From Salvator merianae (taxonomy: Eukaryota > Chordata > Lepidosauria > Squamata > Teiidae), in assembly GCA_003586115.2 (NCBI GenBank), contig QVOM02000034.1, positions 139,687,937-139,751,936 of the forward strand: DNA of 64,000 bases. The letters are read 5' to 3'. Positions 25,251-38,600 of this stretch are shown here, one piece after another; the stretch's first letter is position 1, and each line of letters starts with the position of its first letter. Below the pieces are notes generated by a model, which saw only the letters and a list, made by a program, of their open reading frames with translations, searched no databases and was not told the DNA's origin. A program made the translations under genes and the position numbers.

Positions 25251-26060
25251 GGTGTGTCCTGGAAATTTTGAAGCCCAGGAATGAATGTTCTTGGCCTTCA
25301 AAGGTTCTAGCACTGGCTCCAAGGGCTGACCTAGCCTTTAGAACTGGCTGTCACGACTGGGCCGGCACAGGCTGCCCTGTGCTAGGGCTAGTCCAGCCCA
25401 GCATGGTCAAGACTACCTAGAGCAGACAGTACAATGTGGGATAGCCCATGCCAAGTAAAAATGGGGTCTTTCTTTTCTGAACAGATGATTTTGTAAGGTT
25501 TTCAAATATTGATGACTGTTACAAGCTCTTCCCACTGCATGACTATGTAAGATGTAGGCCCTTTCTGCATGGGATGTTGTCCCAACCTAGGAAAGAATCT
25601 AGCGACCTCCCTTCTGCAAGGTAATGAAGAATAAGGGAGAACCTGCACCCTCTTAGCATGCTCTATCCGCATAAGACAGAGCGTAGACTGGGCTAGGGTG
25701 CCCAAAATGGTGTCCCAGATCAGTCTAACAGTACACCTCAATAATGAGATCCACCACTGGCCCAGGGCAAGTATCCCAGGCCACAGACACATGATACAAG
25801 TGCTCCAGGAAATGGTGTCAGCAGTGGCATGCCACCAAAAAGCACATACACAAACACACACCCCAAAACGTTGAAGGTCAAGAACTAAAGTTCGCAGCCT
25901 TCAAAGCCTCCAGCATCACCCTGAGGGCTAACCTAGCCATCAGAGCCAGCTACTGTGGCTGGGCTGACATGAGTCCTCTGGTATGCAGATGGCCCTTGGC
26001 CCACACTAGGGCTAGTCTGGCCCAGCTGGCTAGCAAGGCATAGGATAGCCTGCACCCTGC
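25250..26060. repeat. Duplicated ~200-bp segments flanking a MITE, upstream of HMGCS2
   Basis: Segment 25,290-25,460 and segment 25,890-26,060 share, in order, CCTTCAAAG, AGGGCTGACCTAGCC (AGGGCTAACCTAGCC in the second), a CTGGGC...GACA block, CTAGGGCTAGTC, and GGATAGCC..GC. Between them (from 25,557) lies DNA that begins AGGCCCTTTCTGCATGGGAT, like the hAT-like MITE ends elsewhere here. The second unit ends about 280 bp before the PPAR element. Confidence 0.55.
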
Positions 26061-26338
26061 AAAAGTATGTTATTCCAAAAAATCGGATTTTATATTAAAG
26101 ACTGAAAATATTACAGATTGAAAATTGTTCATGCAGCTGTTATAAAATACTTTTAAAAAGAGGGAGATAATCTTCCACAAAATAGGTAAGATTAATAGAT
26201 AAAATTAATGTAAGTGTAAAGTGGGAAGGCTCAATACTTGGGGATGCTTGTGGTCTCTAAAATAAAGAATACCCAGAATGAAAAGCTGATGTTGCAAAAA
26301 CGGTATTGAAGCCTTCCTCGTCCTGATAAAGTCTATTA

Positions 26339-26351
26339 TGACCTTTGGGCA
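26339..26351 (-). promoter_or_regulatory. DR1 PPAR response element of HMGCS2
   Basis: The plus strand reads TGACCTTTGGGCA; the minus strand reads TGCCCA-A-AGGTCA, a direct repeat with one spacer and a perfect AGGTCA half-site. The rat HMGCS2 element AGACCTTTGGCCC, as I recall it, matches at 10 of 13 positions and lies about 100 bp before its transcription start. Here the spacing to the predicted start (about 26,466) is about 115-127 bp. PPAR-alpha/RXR or HNF4-type receptors would bind; that is inference. Confidence 0.75.
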
Positions 26352-26359
26352 ACAGTGGA

Positions 26360-26366
26360 GTAAATA
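26360..26366 (+). promoter_or_regulatory. Forkhead (FOXA/FOXO) site
   Basis: GTAAATA fits the forkhead consensus RTAAAYA. It lies 8 bp downstream of the PPAR element. Forkhead factors are known regulators of mammalian HMGCS2. A 7-bp match alone is weak, and context raises it. Confidence 0.5.
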
Positions 26367-26386
26367 CCAAATGGCTCCCCTGATAA

Positions 26387-26399
26387 GGGGCAGGGAGGG
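26387..26399 (+). promoter_or_regulatory. GC-box-like site (Sp1/KLF)
   Basis: GGGGCAGGGAGGG is an Sp1/KLF-type sequence about 50 bp upstream of the TATA-like box. Sp1-type control has been described for mammalian HMGCS2. Assignment by motif only. Confidence 0.4.
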
Positions 26400-26435
26400 A
26401 CCTAATTTGGCTGTACACTCCAGGCTTAGGGAATC

Positions 26436-26444
26436 TATTTAAAA
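26436..26444 (+). promoter_or_regulatory. TATA-like box of HMGCS2
   Basis: TATTTAAAA lies 65-73 bp before the start codon. A start about 30 bp downstream (about 26,462-26,470, around CAGAAATTG) would give a 5' UTR of roughly 40-45 nt with no upstream ATG after 26,495 except 26,490, which is out of frame. Confidence 0.6.
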
Positions 26445-26508
26445 GCCAGAGTAGAGAGGGCAGAAATTGTTCTTAACTATAGCTTCTTTATGCAACAACC
26501 CTGTGAAA

Positions 26509-26612
26509 ATGTTTCGACTTTTCAGCAACTCAAAACACTGCCTGCAAATGAAATGGGTGCTGCCAAGGCCACATTGGCCAGTCAATTTTCCACCTATGAA
26601 GCCGCGGAACAG
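26509..26612 (+). CDS. HMGCS2: HMGCS2 coding exon 1 (mitochondrial presequence)
   Basis: It encodes residues 1-34 and two bases of S35, then donor GTAAGC. The start [18 protein letters not shown] resembles the human start MQRLL...K..LQ. It holds six Lys/Arg (R3, K9, K15, R20, K31, R33) and no Asp or Glu; the first acidic residue of the protein is D54. That is a matrix-targeting presequence by composition. An overlapping longer frame from ATG 26,490 is out of phase with exon 2 and was not chosen. The phase-2 donor fits the phase of exon 2 exactly. Confidence 0.88.
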
Positions 26613-29600
26613 GTAAGCTGGGGAGGTGGTACAACATCAGGCGATTGTGACCATATGTATCTGGGTAATCTTTTATATACGACTTCATTAATAGAAAGTA
26701 TAACTAGAGAATTAAGTTTTAACAATGACGAATTCTGGAGTCATTGACGAAGAAAGAAAGACCCTGCTGCCGGTGGAACTGCCACCCACAATAGTGAAAA
26801 TCCTGCCATGATTGTGTGAGGGTAACCAGAACTGCAGTTACGGGTTCCCCAGGGTGATCCAAGCTGCAATTTTGGTTTTACGGTCGCTTCCTTATCTTCT
26901 CTGTGCCTCCACATGGGGATGAGGAAGGGACTCTGCCAAAGAGAGTGCTATTGGAATAATTTATTCCAACTTTTTGGTCCCTCCTGCAGCAGCCAGCAGG
27001 TTATCTGGGAATATATGATGTGGGAAGAATTTGTCTCCCCTGTAACTGTGCAGGACCTCAAATAGGATGCATCCTATTTGTCACCATTTTTTCCAGCTAA
27101 AAATGTCCATCAAGGATCTAACTTAATAATTTCCTCTTCAGAATACGTGACAGAGAAATGTTCTTTGTGCACCTGTTATTACAACTTTTTAGGCACCTAA
27201 AGAAGACCTATCTTTTATCTCAGGCTAGATTATCTGCTTGTTTCCTATTCCATCTACTGGTTTAATGTTGCTTTTATCAGTTATTTTTAGTACTGTTTCT
27301 AAACATTTTCAAGCTTTGTTTTTATGTCTGTTGTAGACAACTTTCTGGTGTTTTTACAGAAAGCAAGATAAAAATGTTTTTTAAAAATAAATAGATATAA
27401 GTCAAATGACACCCAGAGAATTTTGCAGACAAAATTTGCAAGAGCCTGCAGAGTCTTACTGCAGAAGCCATAGGGACTTTGGTTTCTGTCATGCCATTTG
27501 TTTTCACATTTGTTTTCACTGGTACTTCACACAATAAAGCTAAATGCAGGGTAATATAATTTCTCATAAAACAGGCAGACAGAATTTTCAAAAAGGAGAG
27601 TGATGTGCTTTTAAAAAATGCATTTGCACTTTGGACTTGATCTCTAGCCCTGTCCAAAAATGTTGACCCTGCATTAATGCAATAAAAGACCTTTGAATTA
27701 AACATTAACTTTCTGGTAACAGTCTGTTAAATGTGCATTGTGAGCTTTATATACAGAAAGACCTTTACTTTAGTAAGGATATGAAATGAAAAGGAAGTTG
27801 TTGAGGAGATAAAAGTTACTGCTTCTCACAAGGGTTACCACTCCAGTGCCTGGGGGCACATGGCACCCCTGGGGATTCCCCATGGCACTTGCAGTGAGCC
27901 TGGGGCCCTTCCCCTCTTCGCCTGGGAAATGAGTCATACTAATAACTGGCTGTCAAGATTGTCAATTTGCCCGCAGACAGACTCCACGGGTTGGGGGGTC
28001 TTAAATTTCTATCACAAAATAAGACACTTAAATTTCTATCACTTAAAATATTTATATGCTGTTGCTCATAACGTATTTTTGTGGTTTACAAAGTACAAAC
28101 TATATCTAAAAGAATGATGATGGAGATTATGACAAAGAACTGGGCTTCACCATAAAACCATTAAAAATTAGTGTATGTAAAAACATGACTAAGAACCAGC
28201 AGATGGAAGAAAAGAAAACTATTCACACTGGGAAAGCCTAGGTTAAAAGGTACATTTATCTTCAGCATAATAAATTCCCCATTTGTTCGCAGCTCCCTCA
28301 AAAGCTCTGTTAAAAAAAATAAAAGAGAGGATGCTTTAAAGTTTTTTTTATAAGGGAAAGCCAGGGATCCACAGAATGTCATATGGAAGGCCAATCCAGT
28401 AAGGCAAGAATCAGCGCTTTGAAATCAATTCAAAGAATAAATTGCATCCAGTTCAAATATCACAAGGTAAGTGATATATATAGTTATTAATAAACCAATA
28501 TCCCTCTAGCTGCGATTCCAAGCCTGTTTTCCATCTAGACATCACCAGTGCAAGACTGAGGGATTTAGTCAGTTGATGGATCTGAAATAAATCTGAGCTA
28601 CTAACATTGCCTTATTCCATACCAGTAGGACCGATTTAGTGAATGCCTCTCATTAAATCTCTGGCAAAAGTATAACAGATTGTTTTGGAAATCCTTCTGC
28701 TACTAATGCAGCTTGTTTTTCCCTTGCTACTGGGTAAGGACGTTCCTCTCTTTCGCTTGCAGTTTCTCCACAAATTCTGTGTATCATCAGACCCAGACCA
28801 GTTCCTTGTGGCCTAAAGATGTGGGCATTCTTGCTCTGGAGATATACTTTCCTTCCCAATACGTAGAACAGACTGAGTTGGAGAAATATGATGGTGTGGA
28901 GCCAGGTAAATACACCCTTGGCCTAGGTCAGAAGCAGATGGGATTCTGTGCAGCTCATGAGGATATCAACTCTTTGTGCCTGACAGTGGTACAACGGCTG
29001 GTTGAGCGAAGCAATCTTTCCTGGGAGTCTATTGGCCGGCTGGAGGTTGGCACAGAGACAATCATTGACAAATCCAAGGCTGTCAAAACAGTCCTGATGC
29101 AGCTGTTTGAAGTTTCAGGAAACACAGATGTCGAAGGCATTGACACCACCAATGCCTGCTATGGAGGCACAGCCTCCCTCTTCAATGCTGCTGACTGGGT
29201 GGAGTCCAGCTCCTGGGATGGTAAGTGGCTCACTTTTGGTGGCACACCTTTACGCCCGTCTCCTGGATGTGTCCCTTGAAAAAGGGAAACATCATCCAAA
29301 CAGCCGATAAGCAGGCAGGCTGATTCAATCATTCCGCTATTGTGGCGGCTAATAACAGTGGCAAAAAGAGCGTAGTCATGATTCTATGCATTGTGGCTAA
29401 AGAAAAGAAAGAGAGAGAAATAGAAAGCATCATAGCAGCACTGACAGCCATCCCAAAGCATGCATCGGAACTCTGTTTCTGCCCACAACTTGCACAGTTG
29501 CACAGGTAATTCTTGCACAGTACCAGTGCAGAGAAGATGCCAGGTGCAGTGGGAGTTACATTGTCATCAGGAAATCCTAAAATGGCTCCTAAGGCACTAG

Positions 29601-32600
29601 GAATAAGAGCAGCAAAAAGAGCAGCAAAAGAGCAGCTTCTCTTCTGCTTGGTCTCTGTTCTCTGTTCCTATAACTTCTGCCCTTTGGGTGATTTCCTGAA
29701 GAGATCATAGACAGTACTTCCTCATTAGGGAGCCATGAAAACATTTCCCCTTCATCATCTACACGTTCTAATAGATAATAGACATCCCTGAATGCTGCTT
29801 ACAAGTGTGTGCACTGATAAACCTGCATGATGGGCAAAAAGTACTTCACACGAGCAGCTGGAGAAGAATTAATCCTATAATACCGAAGTCAAAAGAACAG
29901 TTCCATGGTGGGGCTATTTAGTACACAAAGACATATCGGATTTAAAAAGGAGTACAACGGTGCATTTGCAAGACCCTGGCAGCATTCAGAAACAGCATCA
30001 AGGCACAAGCAAATTAGCCCACACACGAGCTGTGTATACAACTTGAGCTCCTCCATTTTGATCTCCTTTCTTTTATTCGACAAATATACCACAGAGTGGC
30101 TAGCATACAGTTATATTACAAACCATCCTTCAGTGGTTTCACTTCAAAAAACCGCGACCAGTATTTGGACACAGGCTAAGTAAGCGGCTCTGCTGTGCCT
30201 CCTTCCTTGCTGCGTCAAGAGAGGAGCTATGCTGTGTGTAGCATTTGTTCTTGCAATTTGTGCAACTCATTTGGATCAGCAGGTGGCAGCATTTAGCAAG
30301 CCACAGGTGATCTTGCAAAAGTCAGCAGGTTCAGGTCTGACTAATATTTAGTTGGGAAACTATCAGAAAACTCCAAGGTTGCAGGCTAAACCAGGAAATA
30401 AAAAAAACTTCCCGGAAAAAAAGCAGAGGGCAATAATAAACTACTTTCCAATTGTTTCCAAGAAAACTACGGTGATGTATCCATATAAGCGCTAGGAGTA
30501 AAGTTTGACCCAAGGATGTCTTTATTTGAACACTGCTATGGTAAACCTGTTATGCATATAATACGGTTCTTCTCAAATAATGGGTTGATTACTTCATTGA
30601 ATACAAGTTTTATAGTTTCTTTTGGTCAGAGAATACAATAAAACTTGACTGACTTACTATCCATCAACAGGGTTTTATTTGAATATTCACATATCACAGC
30701 CATGACCAGAGAAATGGGATCAGTGAGTCAGAGGCAGGGTGGTGAGTAGCATAATCAAAAGCAAGACACTAGAAAAAACAAAAAGGAAGAAGCTTTAGCC
30801 ATGCTCCTAAAGCCCAAGCAAAAGTTTGTCAGTGGTCTTTGAGCAACCAGAAGATTTTACTAAGAATCTAATTCTACCTTCCTATGTTTAAAATTACTTG
30901 GACAAATGACACAATTTTTTACAGGCACCATCTACATGGTGCCGGACGGCCAACCAGATGTTGGTAAGGGGGCAGGGCAGTCAAATGCTGGCACACCAGA
31001 TGCACCAGCCTCCTGTCTCCTCGGCTGAAAAAAATAAATTTACCTTATGCTGCATCTACATGCAGCCTATCTGAGGCTGGACTATGGTGGCATTGTGGGA
31101 GCCAGAGCAGGGGGCGAAGGTTCCATTCCAACACTGAGGAATTCTTCTGCAGGCAAAACCCACTTGCAGAAAAAGAGTTCCCTTATCAGGCACACTGGTG
31201 AGGGACTGGAAAGAGATCAGAAGTCAAGCTGCACATGTGCCAGAGCAAATGGCAGATGGTTGTCCCCATACAAATTAGGCCACAAGGGCATCATCAGAGT
31301 GCTTTACACAATCCAACATTTAGGTTCCCCTAGCAGCCTTGGGATGGGAAACGAGCATTTGGCATGCCAGCCTTTGCCCAGACCACCTCGTTACCAACTT
31401 CTGTTTGGGACTGTTTAGATGGGCCTAAACTCCCTTCAAACTACTCTTTGGTCACTCCTCTCAGCAGAAGGCATTTCAGTGCCTTCTTTGCCCTCATGCT
31501 GTCCTTTTGGCCATAATTTCAGGCTGAGGACACAGTCCACAGCCTGACTTCTGGTCCTATTTCTAAGCACAGACAATCCCTGAAACCCAGAGCTCCATCG
31601 TGTGCATTTGCTCACCACCCTCCCTGCCTATAAAATAACTGGCAGTACATTCAGAACATACAAATGAAAGTACTCCTCCACACAGGGCTTAACTGCAAAA
31701 CTATGGCAATGGCCAGCCACTGGCTCACACGTCTTTAAAGACAGCCTAAACAAACTGATGAGGAAAGCCTGTTATGAGACACGACTCACTATAGCTAAAT
31801 GAAATGCTTATAGATATATCTGAATATACCTATAATATAAATAAATATAATATTTTAATATAATATAATTAATATTAATCCCAAATGTATTTTATATTAA
31901 TTATATTAATATAATTAATATAATGTAAATGTTTACAGGCATAACTGAATAACAGGTACCAGGAAAAAGCAATAGGTGAGGACTGTTGCCTTCCTGCCTA
32001 CTTATGTGGATTGCCTTGTTGTCTGTTTCCACAATAATCTTTTTAAACTTTTCTGGATTATGAGGTTTGTTCATGACACATTTTGGTGGTTTAATCCTCA
32101 TATCTAAAAACTGACTCCCCCGTTTAACAAGTACCTGTGATTTCCACTTAAATATCTTATGACTCTAATGTTTTCCTCTCCTGATTTCTGCTGGTTTCCT
32201 TCATTCAGGATTTATACTCTAAGCTCCCTGGAATAAGAGTTATCTATTTTACCCCTATAAGCCATGCAGGCAGAAAACCAATTGTTGTGGCTTACATCAC
32301 CAAATAAACTCTCAGTGAAAAATCAGGAAGAACTTTGCTCTCCTTCTTATCAGTGTTGATGCTTTGGTAATCCTTTTCCACACTAGGACGTTATGCCTTG
32401 GTGGTTTGTGGTGATATAGCTGTCTATGCTACTGGGAATGCGCGACCCACAGGTGGAGCAGGCGCTGTAGCAATGTTGGTTGGACCAGATGCCCCTCTTG
32501 CTTTAGAGAGAGGTCAGTATCAAAATTCTGTCTTGTCTGCAAAATAGTTTGTTTTGTGATTTCAGTCATTAACCACTTTGTTCCTGTCTACTGCATCTAA

Positions 32601-35600
32601 AACTAGACTCTCTTCCACTGGGTGAAGTAGGTGGAAAAGAACTAAGAATCCATGAAATACAGTGATATAAACATAACAGTTACACTGCCAGAATAAAGGT
32701 AAAGTCTCCCTTTACATGGCTGACAATTGGTGCAGAAATTCACTGTGCCATTTGATCTGTGATGTTGCTTGATTTAAAACATAGAAGACAAACAGGACAG
32801 TCAAAAATAGAATTCTGCCAGACTTCATAAACCCTGCTGTACGTACAGATTAAATATGCAAGAATGAATGCATTGAGATCTGGTAAACCGGAGGTATAGT
32901 TCTTGCAGGTGAAAAAACGAGTTCATTGGTAAACCCAAATTAATGCTTCTTCCACAGAGATTTAAGGAATGTGAAAAGCTGCAAGTGAACAAGGAGCTGC
33001 TGTTCATCTCATACTCAATGGCAGACTTTCATCTAGTAGAAAAGGCTCCTTATGTCACAAACTTAGTATGCTGAAGATGTTGTTCCTAGAGTAGTTGCCT
33101 GTGTCTTTTTGCTAAATCAAACCACCCCCATGCTCTGTTGTCAGAACAAGACTAATGCTGGCTCAGATTTGTATTTCTGGGGAAAGGCCTGAACTGGACC
33201 AAACATATTTGGAATTAGAGTGAAGAACTAATTCCAGATCAGAAATGATGATGTCCATGTGGGATTCAGTTTTTCATTTTAGAACCAAACACAGCAGGAC
33301 CTGAAATGAAGAATTGGCAGCAATTCTTTGGGACCAAGGTCCAGAGGATAGTTATGGCTTAATGCTCACAAGCTGATATACACTGCAGAACTATGGCCAC
33401 GTTCCGACAGCGTAAATTTAATCCGTATCGGAAGAGTACAAGGACTGAATTCGTCTTCTGGTCGTTCCCACAGTTACAGTTTAACATGGACTCAATTCAT
33501 ACTTGCTCGTTCCCACACTGATATTTCCCGTGCTTGGCATGGAGAAACAGTACCTTTTCTGCCTCCACCCCTTGCCAAATTCCCCTCCCCATGCAGTCAG
33601 TGATTGGCTGCAGTCCCAATGTTCAAATCTTGATGTCACAGGGGCGAGAAAGTCAAGCTCCTCTCTCCGTATATCCCCGCTGCTGCCTCAGAACATGGAT
33701 TCACTTGGCAGCATTACTAGTCATTCGCCATTTGCTCCTTCTCCCCACTACAGCCTCTATCTACACAAGCAGAACTTTAAAACTATGTTCCGCAAGCTTT
33801 TTAAAGGGCTTTTAAAAGGGCGTTTTAAAGGGCTTTTTAAAGGGCTGATGGCGATTTCTGCTCCCTTGCAAGTGCACTTTTGCGCAATTGTGCAATTTAA
33901 AAGTAGCGCAAAAGCAGGGAGAGGTCCGTAACGAAGGGAAAAATTGGGGAGGGAACGTGGGGGGGGCTCTACTATCTTGACAGTGCTGTTCATCGCCAGC
34001 AAATGGACTCTGCCTCATCTTTCCCCGAGACATCCGCAGTGGCATGTGTCCCCACTGTGTAGCTGTGTGCTGCCGACGGCAAAACACGTCTTGAGTGGGT
34101 TCTTTGTTGGGGCAAGAGGACTGCAACCCCAAACAGGCGCAGTTTATTTTGGGGGTTAAATAGCAGACAGAAGTGGAGGAAGCCTTTAATTTCTTTCTGG
34201 CAGTGTCGAATGGGGGATAAAGAAAGAGAAAGAACCGCAGCTTAGCGAAGTAAAAAGGAGGACGGTTTCTTTTCCCCTTGCAGCGACGGAAGGGGAGATA
34301 ATGGAGGCAGAGGAAACTACTGCGCTTCCTGCCCACCCACAAAGTCTGTCATTGGACAGCACAAAATGGGGATCCCTCCCTCTGCACGCCCCCCAAAAAG
34401 TACGATCCCTCCCAAATAGTCTCTTTCCCCATTCCCACATCGCAAAGTAAAGCGCGCTAACGATCTGGAACGGCTTGAGACTTCATTAAATCCGAATACA
34501 AAGTAGTCCGGATTTCGGCGATATAGTCCAGAAAAACTACGGAAAGGCAAGGTCATGTCGGGACAGCGGGAACTGAAGACGGCCTGTAAACTGATTAAAT
34601 GCCATGTCGGAACGTGGCCTATGTTAGAAAACTAATTGGAAAACTAGGCTATAAGGGCCCAGCCACCTGATGTAAATCAATGGTACTGCATGAGGAATAC
34701 CATTTGACAAAGTTTTTAATGAGGGATTTAGTCAAAGCTTTTGACAAAGTCTCTCATGAAAGGCTCCTGAATAAACTCGTCTGTCACAGAATAAGAGGAC
34801 AGTCCTGTCTTGGATTGGTAACTGGCTGAAGGACAGGAAACAGGGACTACTAATAAATGGCCAGTACTCAGAGTGGAAAGAGGTAAAAGGGGAGTCCTGC
34901 AAGATTCAGTATTAGGACCCGTGCTTTTAAATTTATTCATAAATAATCTAGAAGTTGGGTAAGCAGTGAGTTAACTTAGGGCCTTTTCACACTTTCCACC
35001 TTAGAACAGGATAATTATCCTGTTCTAAGATGGAACAGACCTCGCAGAGCAGACACCATCCACACTGTGAGGTCTTAGGACAGAACACCAGCAGGATACC
35101 AGCATTCACAGTACAAATGCTGGCATCCTGCTTGTGTTCCTCACCATGACAATAGCTGGGAAGCATCCGGCTGGTGCCATGGTGACTGGCAATGCTGTGG
35201 ATTGCATATGCACAGCCTTGCCATCTGATCATACAGGCGCAGCTGCAAAGCTGTGCATTCGCACCCAGAAGTACCAGCTGCTCCCGGTACAGTTGTGGAG
35301 CATGATTTTGTGCCCCACAGCTAATAGCAATCGGGAACAGCTGGAATACACTCCTGATCGCAAAGACCTCCGCAAAGTGCAGAGGCACTTGACCTTGAGC
35401 GTCACTGATGCTCACTAGCTTCAAGTGCAAACAGTCCCAAAGTTTGCTGATGACACTAAATTGTTTAGGGTAAGTGATTATAAGGAGCTCCAGAGGGATC
35501 TCTTGACATTGGGTGAGTGGACAACAAAGTGGCAAATGCACTTCAATCTGAGCAAGTGCAAAGTGTTGCACATCGGGGCAAAGAGCCCCAATTACACCTG

Positions 35601-38600
35601 TAAACTGATGGGGACCAAACTTTCTATGACAGACCAGGAAAAGGATCGTGGGGTTCTGGATGTCAGCTCAGTGAAGGTGTCAACCCAGTGTGCAGTGGCA
35701 GTGAAAAAAGGCAAAATCAGTGCTAGGGGGAATTAGGAAGGAAATATAAAACAAGTCAGCAAGTGTCATTATGACTATTCATAAATCTATGGTGAGGCCA
35801 CAATTGGAATACTGTGTACAGTTCCGGTCACCTCACTTCAGAAAAGATATTGTGGAACTGGAGAAGGTGCAGTAAAGGGTAACCAGAATGATCAAGGGGG
35901 TAGAGCACCTTCTTTACAATATCAGGGTGCGATGTCTTGCCCTCTTCAGCCTTGAAAGATGGCATTTAAGAGGGGACCTGACTGATGTTTATAAAATAAT
36001 GCATGGTATGGAAAAGGTGGATAGAGAAAAATCATGTGGCTACATCCCATCTAGTCTAGGGTCCTGTCTCACACATTGACACACTAATTGCTTCTGCCCA
36101 TTCTCAAGCAGCATATAAAGGCAAAACCTTCACTTGCTCGTGACTTGCTACAAACAGTCTTTAGAGGCATCCTGCTTATCTCTCCAACCTGGAAGTCGTA
36201 TTTAGGCATCAATTTTAGTAGCCATCAATGTACCTGTGCTCCATGAATTTATCTAACCCTTTCTTAAAGCTATCTAAGCTGGTTGCTGTTACCACCTCTT
36301 CTGGCAGTAAATTCCAAAGACCAATTACCTGTTGCATGAAAACATACTTCCCCTTGTTCATCTTAACTCTCCTGCCCATCAGCTTTGTAGAGTTCTCTAT
36401 CCATCTTTTCCACACCATGCACGATACTTTAATCAGGTCCCTTCTTTCATGCTCTTTCAAAACTGAAGAGGCCTCTTGCTGCCTTTATCCAGTTGTGAGA
36501 AACATATACCATAGTAGAAACCAGCCTTAAAACTGTGAGGCAAAGGAGGCTTTAAGCATTTTCATCCCTCTAACATTGGATCCACGCAAAAAACAGACCA
36601 TCTAGTCACCTCATATGGGCAGGTAGGTGCACACTTGGGGGAAGGGAATTTCACATGGCCTGAAGAAGGAAAGGCAAGAGTAACTCTCACATGCTGAGGT
36701 GAGAGACAGTTGCAAGGAATGGTATCTGCAAATTATCGTATTCTGATTCTTCCCTTCCCCGTCTTGTCCTCAGTATCTGAGTTCAGGGTCATGTGTTAAA
36801 GCACCTCCCCAGCTACAGACTAAGGAAAGAAAAGAACAAGAATGCAATCATTATGGACATATCTCTTCTTTGACCGTGTGATATTCCCTTCCCCCAGGGG
36901 CACAAAAGAATGTAGATAAAAAAAATTAAAAGGCTACTTTTTGTCAGACAAATGGGGTGAAAAAACATCTGAAAGCAGATGTAAAATGCAAGGAGGAAAT
37001 TCAAAAAGAGAGCAGAAATGTTCTGCACTCTCCATTTTGCAACCCCTGTCTTTCAGCTACACAGCTGAAATGTCAGCAGTACTTAGTGAAAGAGGGGATC
37101 AGGGACAGCCGGTCCAATTAGTGCCACATTCACATCCATGGAACAGATCCCTCAGTGGAAGCCCTCCAGAGAAGTGAGACTGCCATCCAGTCCTCATCTG
37201 GACCCTATGGTAAATTTATAACTGTCATTGCAAATACAGAACTGTATATGCCATGCAGCCTTGTTGAGTTTTCCAATTCAGTTATAATCATGGATATTAA
37301 ATTTATAAGTGAAATTACAGTAGACACTTGCTGAAGGGTTATATTCCAGGAAAACACCTCAGAACTTGCATATAACATTGAAGCCACTGAAAATTGATTT
37401 TCACCACTCCTTGTGTCCAACCCCCCCAAATCAGCTGTTTGACAGTTTTGGTCTGAATAGGGAGAGAAGGTGCACAAGACTTCCAAGTTATTAGCTCATG
37501 AATATTGGGCATGTGACAGTGTACAATTCTGGTCACCACATCTCAAGAAGGATATTGTGGAGCTGAAAGAAAGGCAGAAAAGGGCAACCAGAATAATCAG
37601 GGAAGGGGGTGGGAGGCAGCGAGGGACATTGGGGGAGCGGCAGGAAGCAGTGGCAGGGAGTATCAGGAGAACAGTGGGAGGCAGCTGAGTGAAACAGACT
37701 CAGTGCTGGGATTATCTGAATATAGGATGAGCCCATTTCAGGCAGGAAAGTCTTTGGAAAAACGGGTAACACAATTTAGCACCTGGCTTCCAAGGACTTA
37801 AGCCACTGGGCTCCGTCTTCAAAAAATATGAGGTGTGACTACGGCCTGAGTGCCCATATGGGCCATATGGGCGTACTGCCCAGACTGCCCACATGGCCCA
37901 GCGGCCTCTGACTGGAATTACAAACTTTTGCGGTCAAATACATGCTTCCAAAGTTACTGAATTAAATTATGTCACTTGATCTAAGTAGAGAATTTGTAAG
38001 AGCATGAACAGAGTTAAGCAGAACTTCACTAATAACACTAAGAAAACACCAATTTGTTGGGCTAAATAGATTGTACCTCTTCTCATTATTCGTCTCTTTA
38101 GTTTGTTTATATGCCACCCTTAAGCCTCAAAAGACTCTCAGAGCAGCTTACAATATTGTATGTAATACTAGATTAGTCTTTGCCTCAGCCTTACAGTCAA
38201 AGAAGACACCATATACACAAGGAAAAGGGGAGTGGGAGGAGAGGAGGAACTGAATAGCATACAGGATACTAAAAGTATTATTAGTAGTACTTGCTAGAAA
38301 TTTGGTGTCTCCTTCCTCCCAAGGACTTCGTGGTACACATATGGAACATGTCTATGACTTCTACAAACCAGATTTGGCCTCAGAGTATCCTGTAGTAGAT
38401 GGGCAGCTTTCCATTCAGTGTTACCTTCGTGCACTGGATCGGTGCTATGCCACCTATCGCAAGAAGATTGAAAGCCAGTGGCAGAAAGGTTTGTGCTGGA
38501 AGAACAATAAATTCTCCCCATCTCCGTGCTTTCTCTCCTCATTTCCCTGCCATGGACGGAATGTAAGTGCTTATTCAAACAAACATGCTGTGGTTGCTGT

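Larger units (their letters stand above)
32513..38323 (+). other. HMGCS2 intron 3, transposon-rich
   Basis: It carries copy 1 of the 1.2-kb TIR family (33,395-34,619), a sense LINE split by a MITE (34,700-36,030), an antisense LINE 3' end (36,040-36,500), a short LINE scrap (37,497-37,605), and an antisense LINE/SINE tail (about 38,090-38,160). Details are in separate entries. Confidence 0.8.

Noticed and set aside
28713..28762. ATG 28,713 as the HMGCS2 start within a 188-codon open frame
   Set aside because: The stretch before 28,763 is intron ending in a clear acceptor (CTTTCGCTTGCAG), and exon 1 at 26,509-26,612 joins exon 2 in the right phase with a presequence-like peptide.
33503..34556. 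Several overlapping frames of 80-176 codons as a novel gene
   Set aside because: The interval is copy 1 of a dispersed TIR repeat; the same peptides (for example FSASTP.QIPLP) recur in copy 4 simply because the DNA is repeated, and no frame is kept in all copies.
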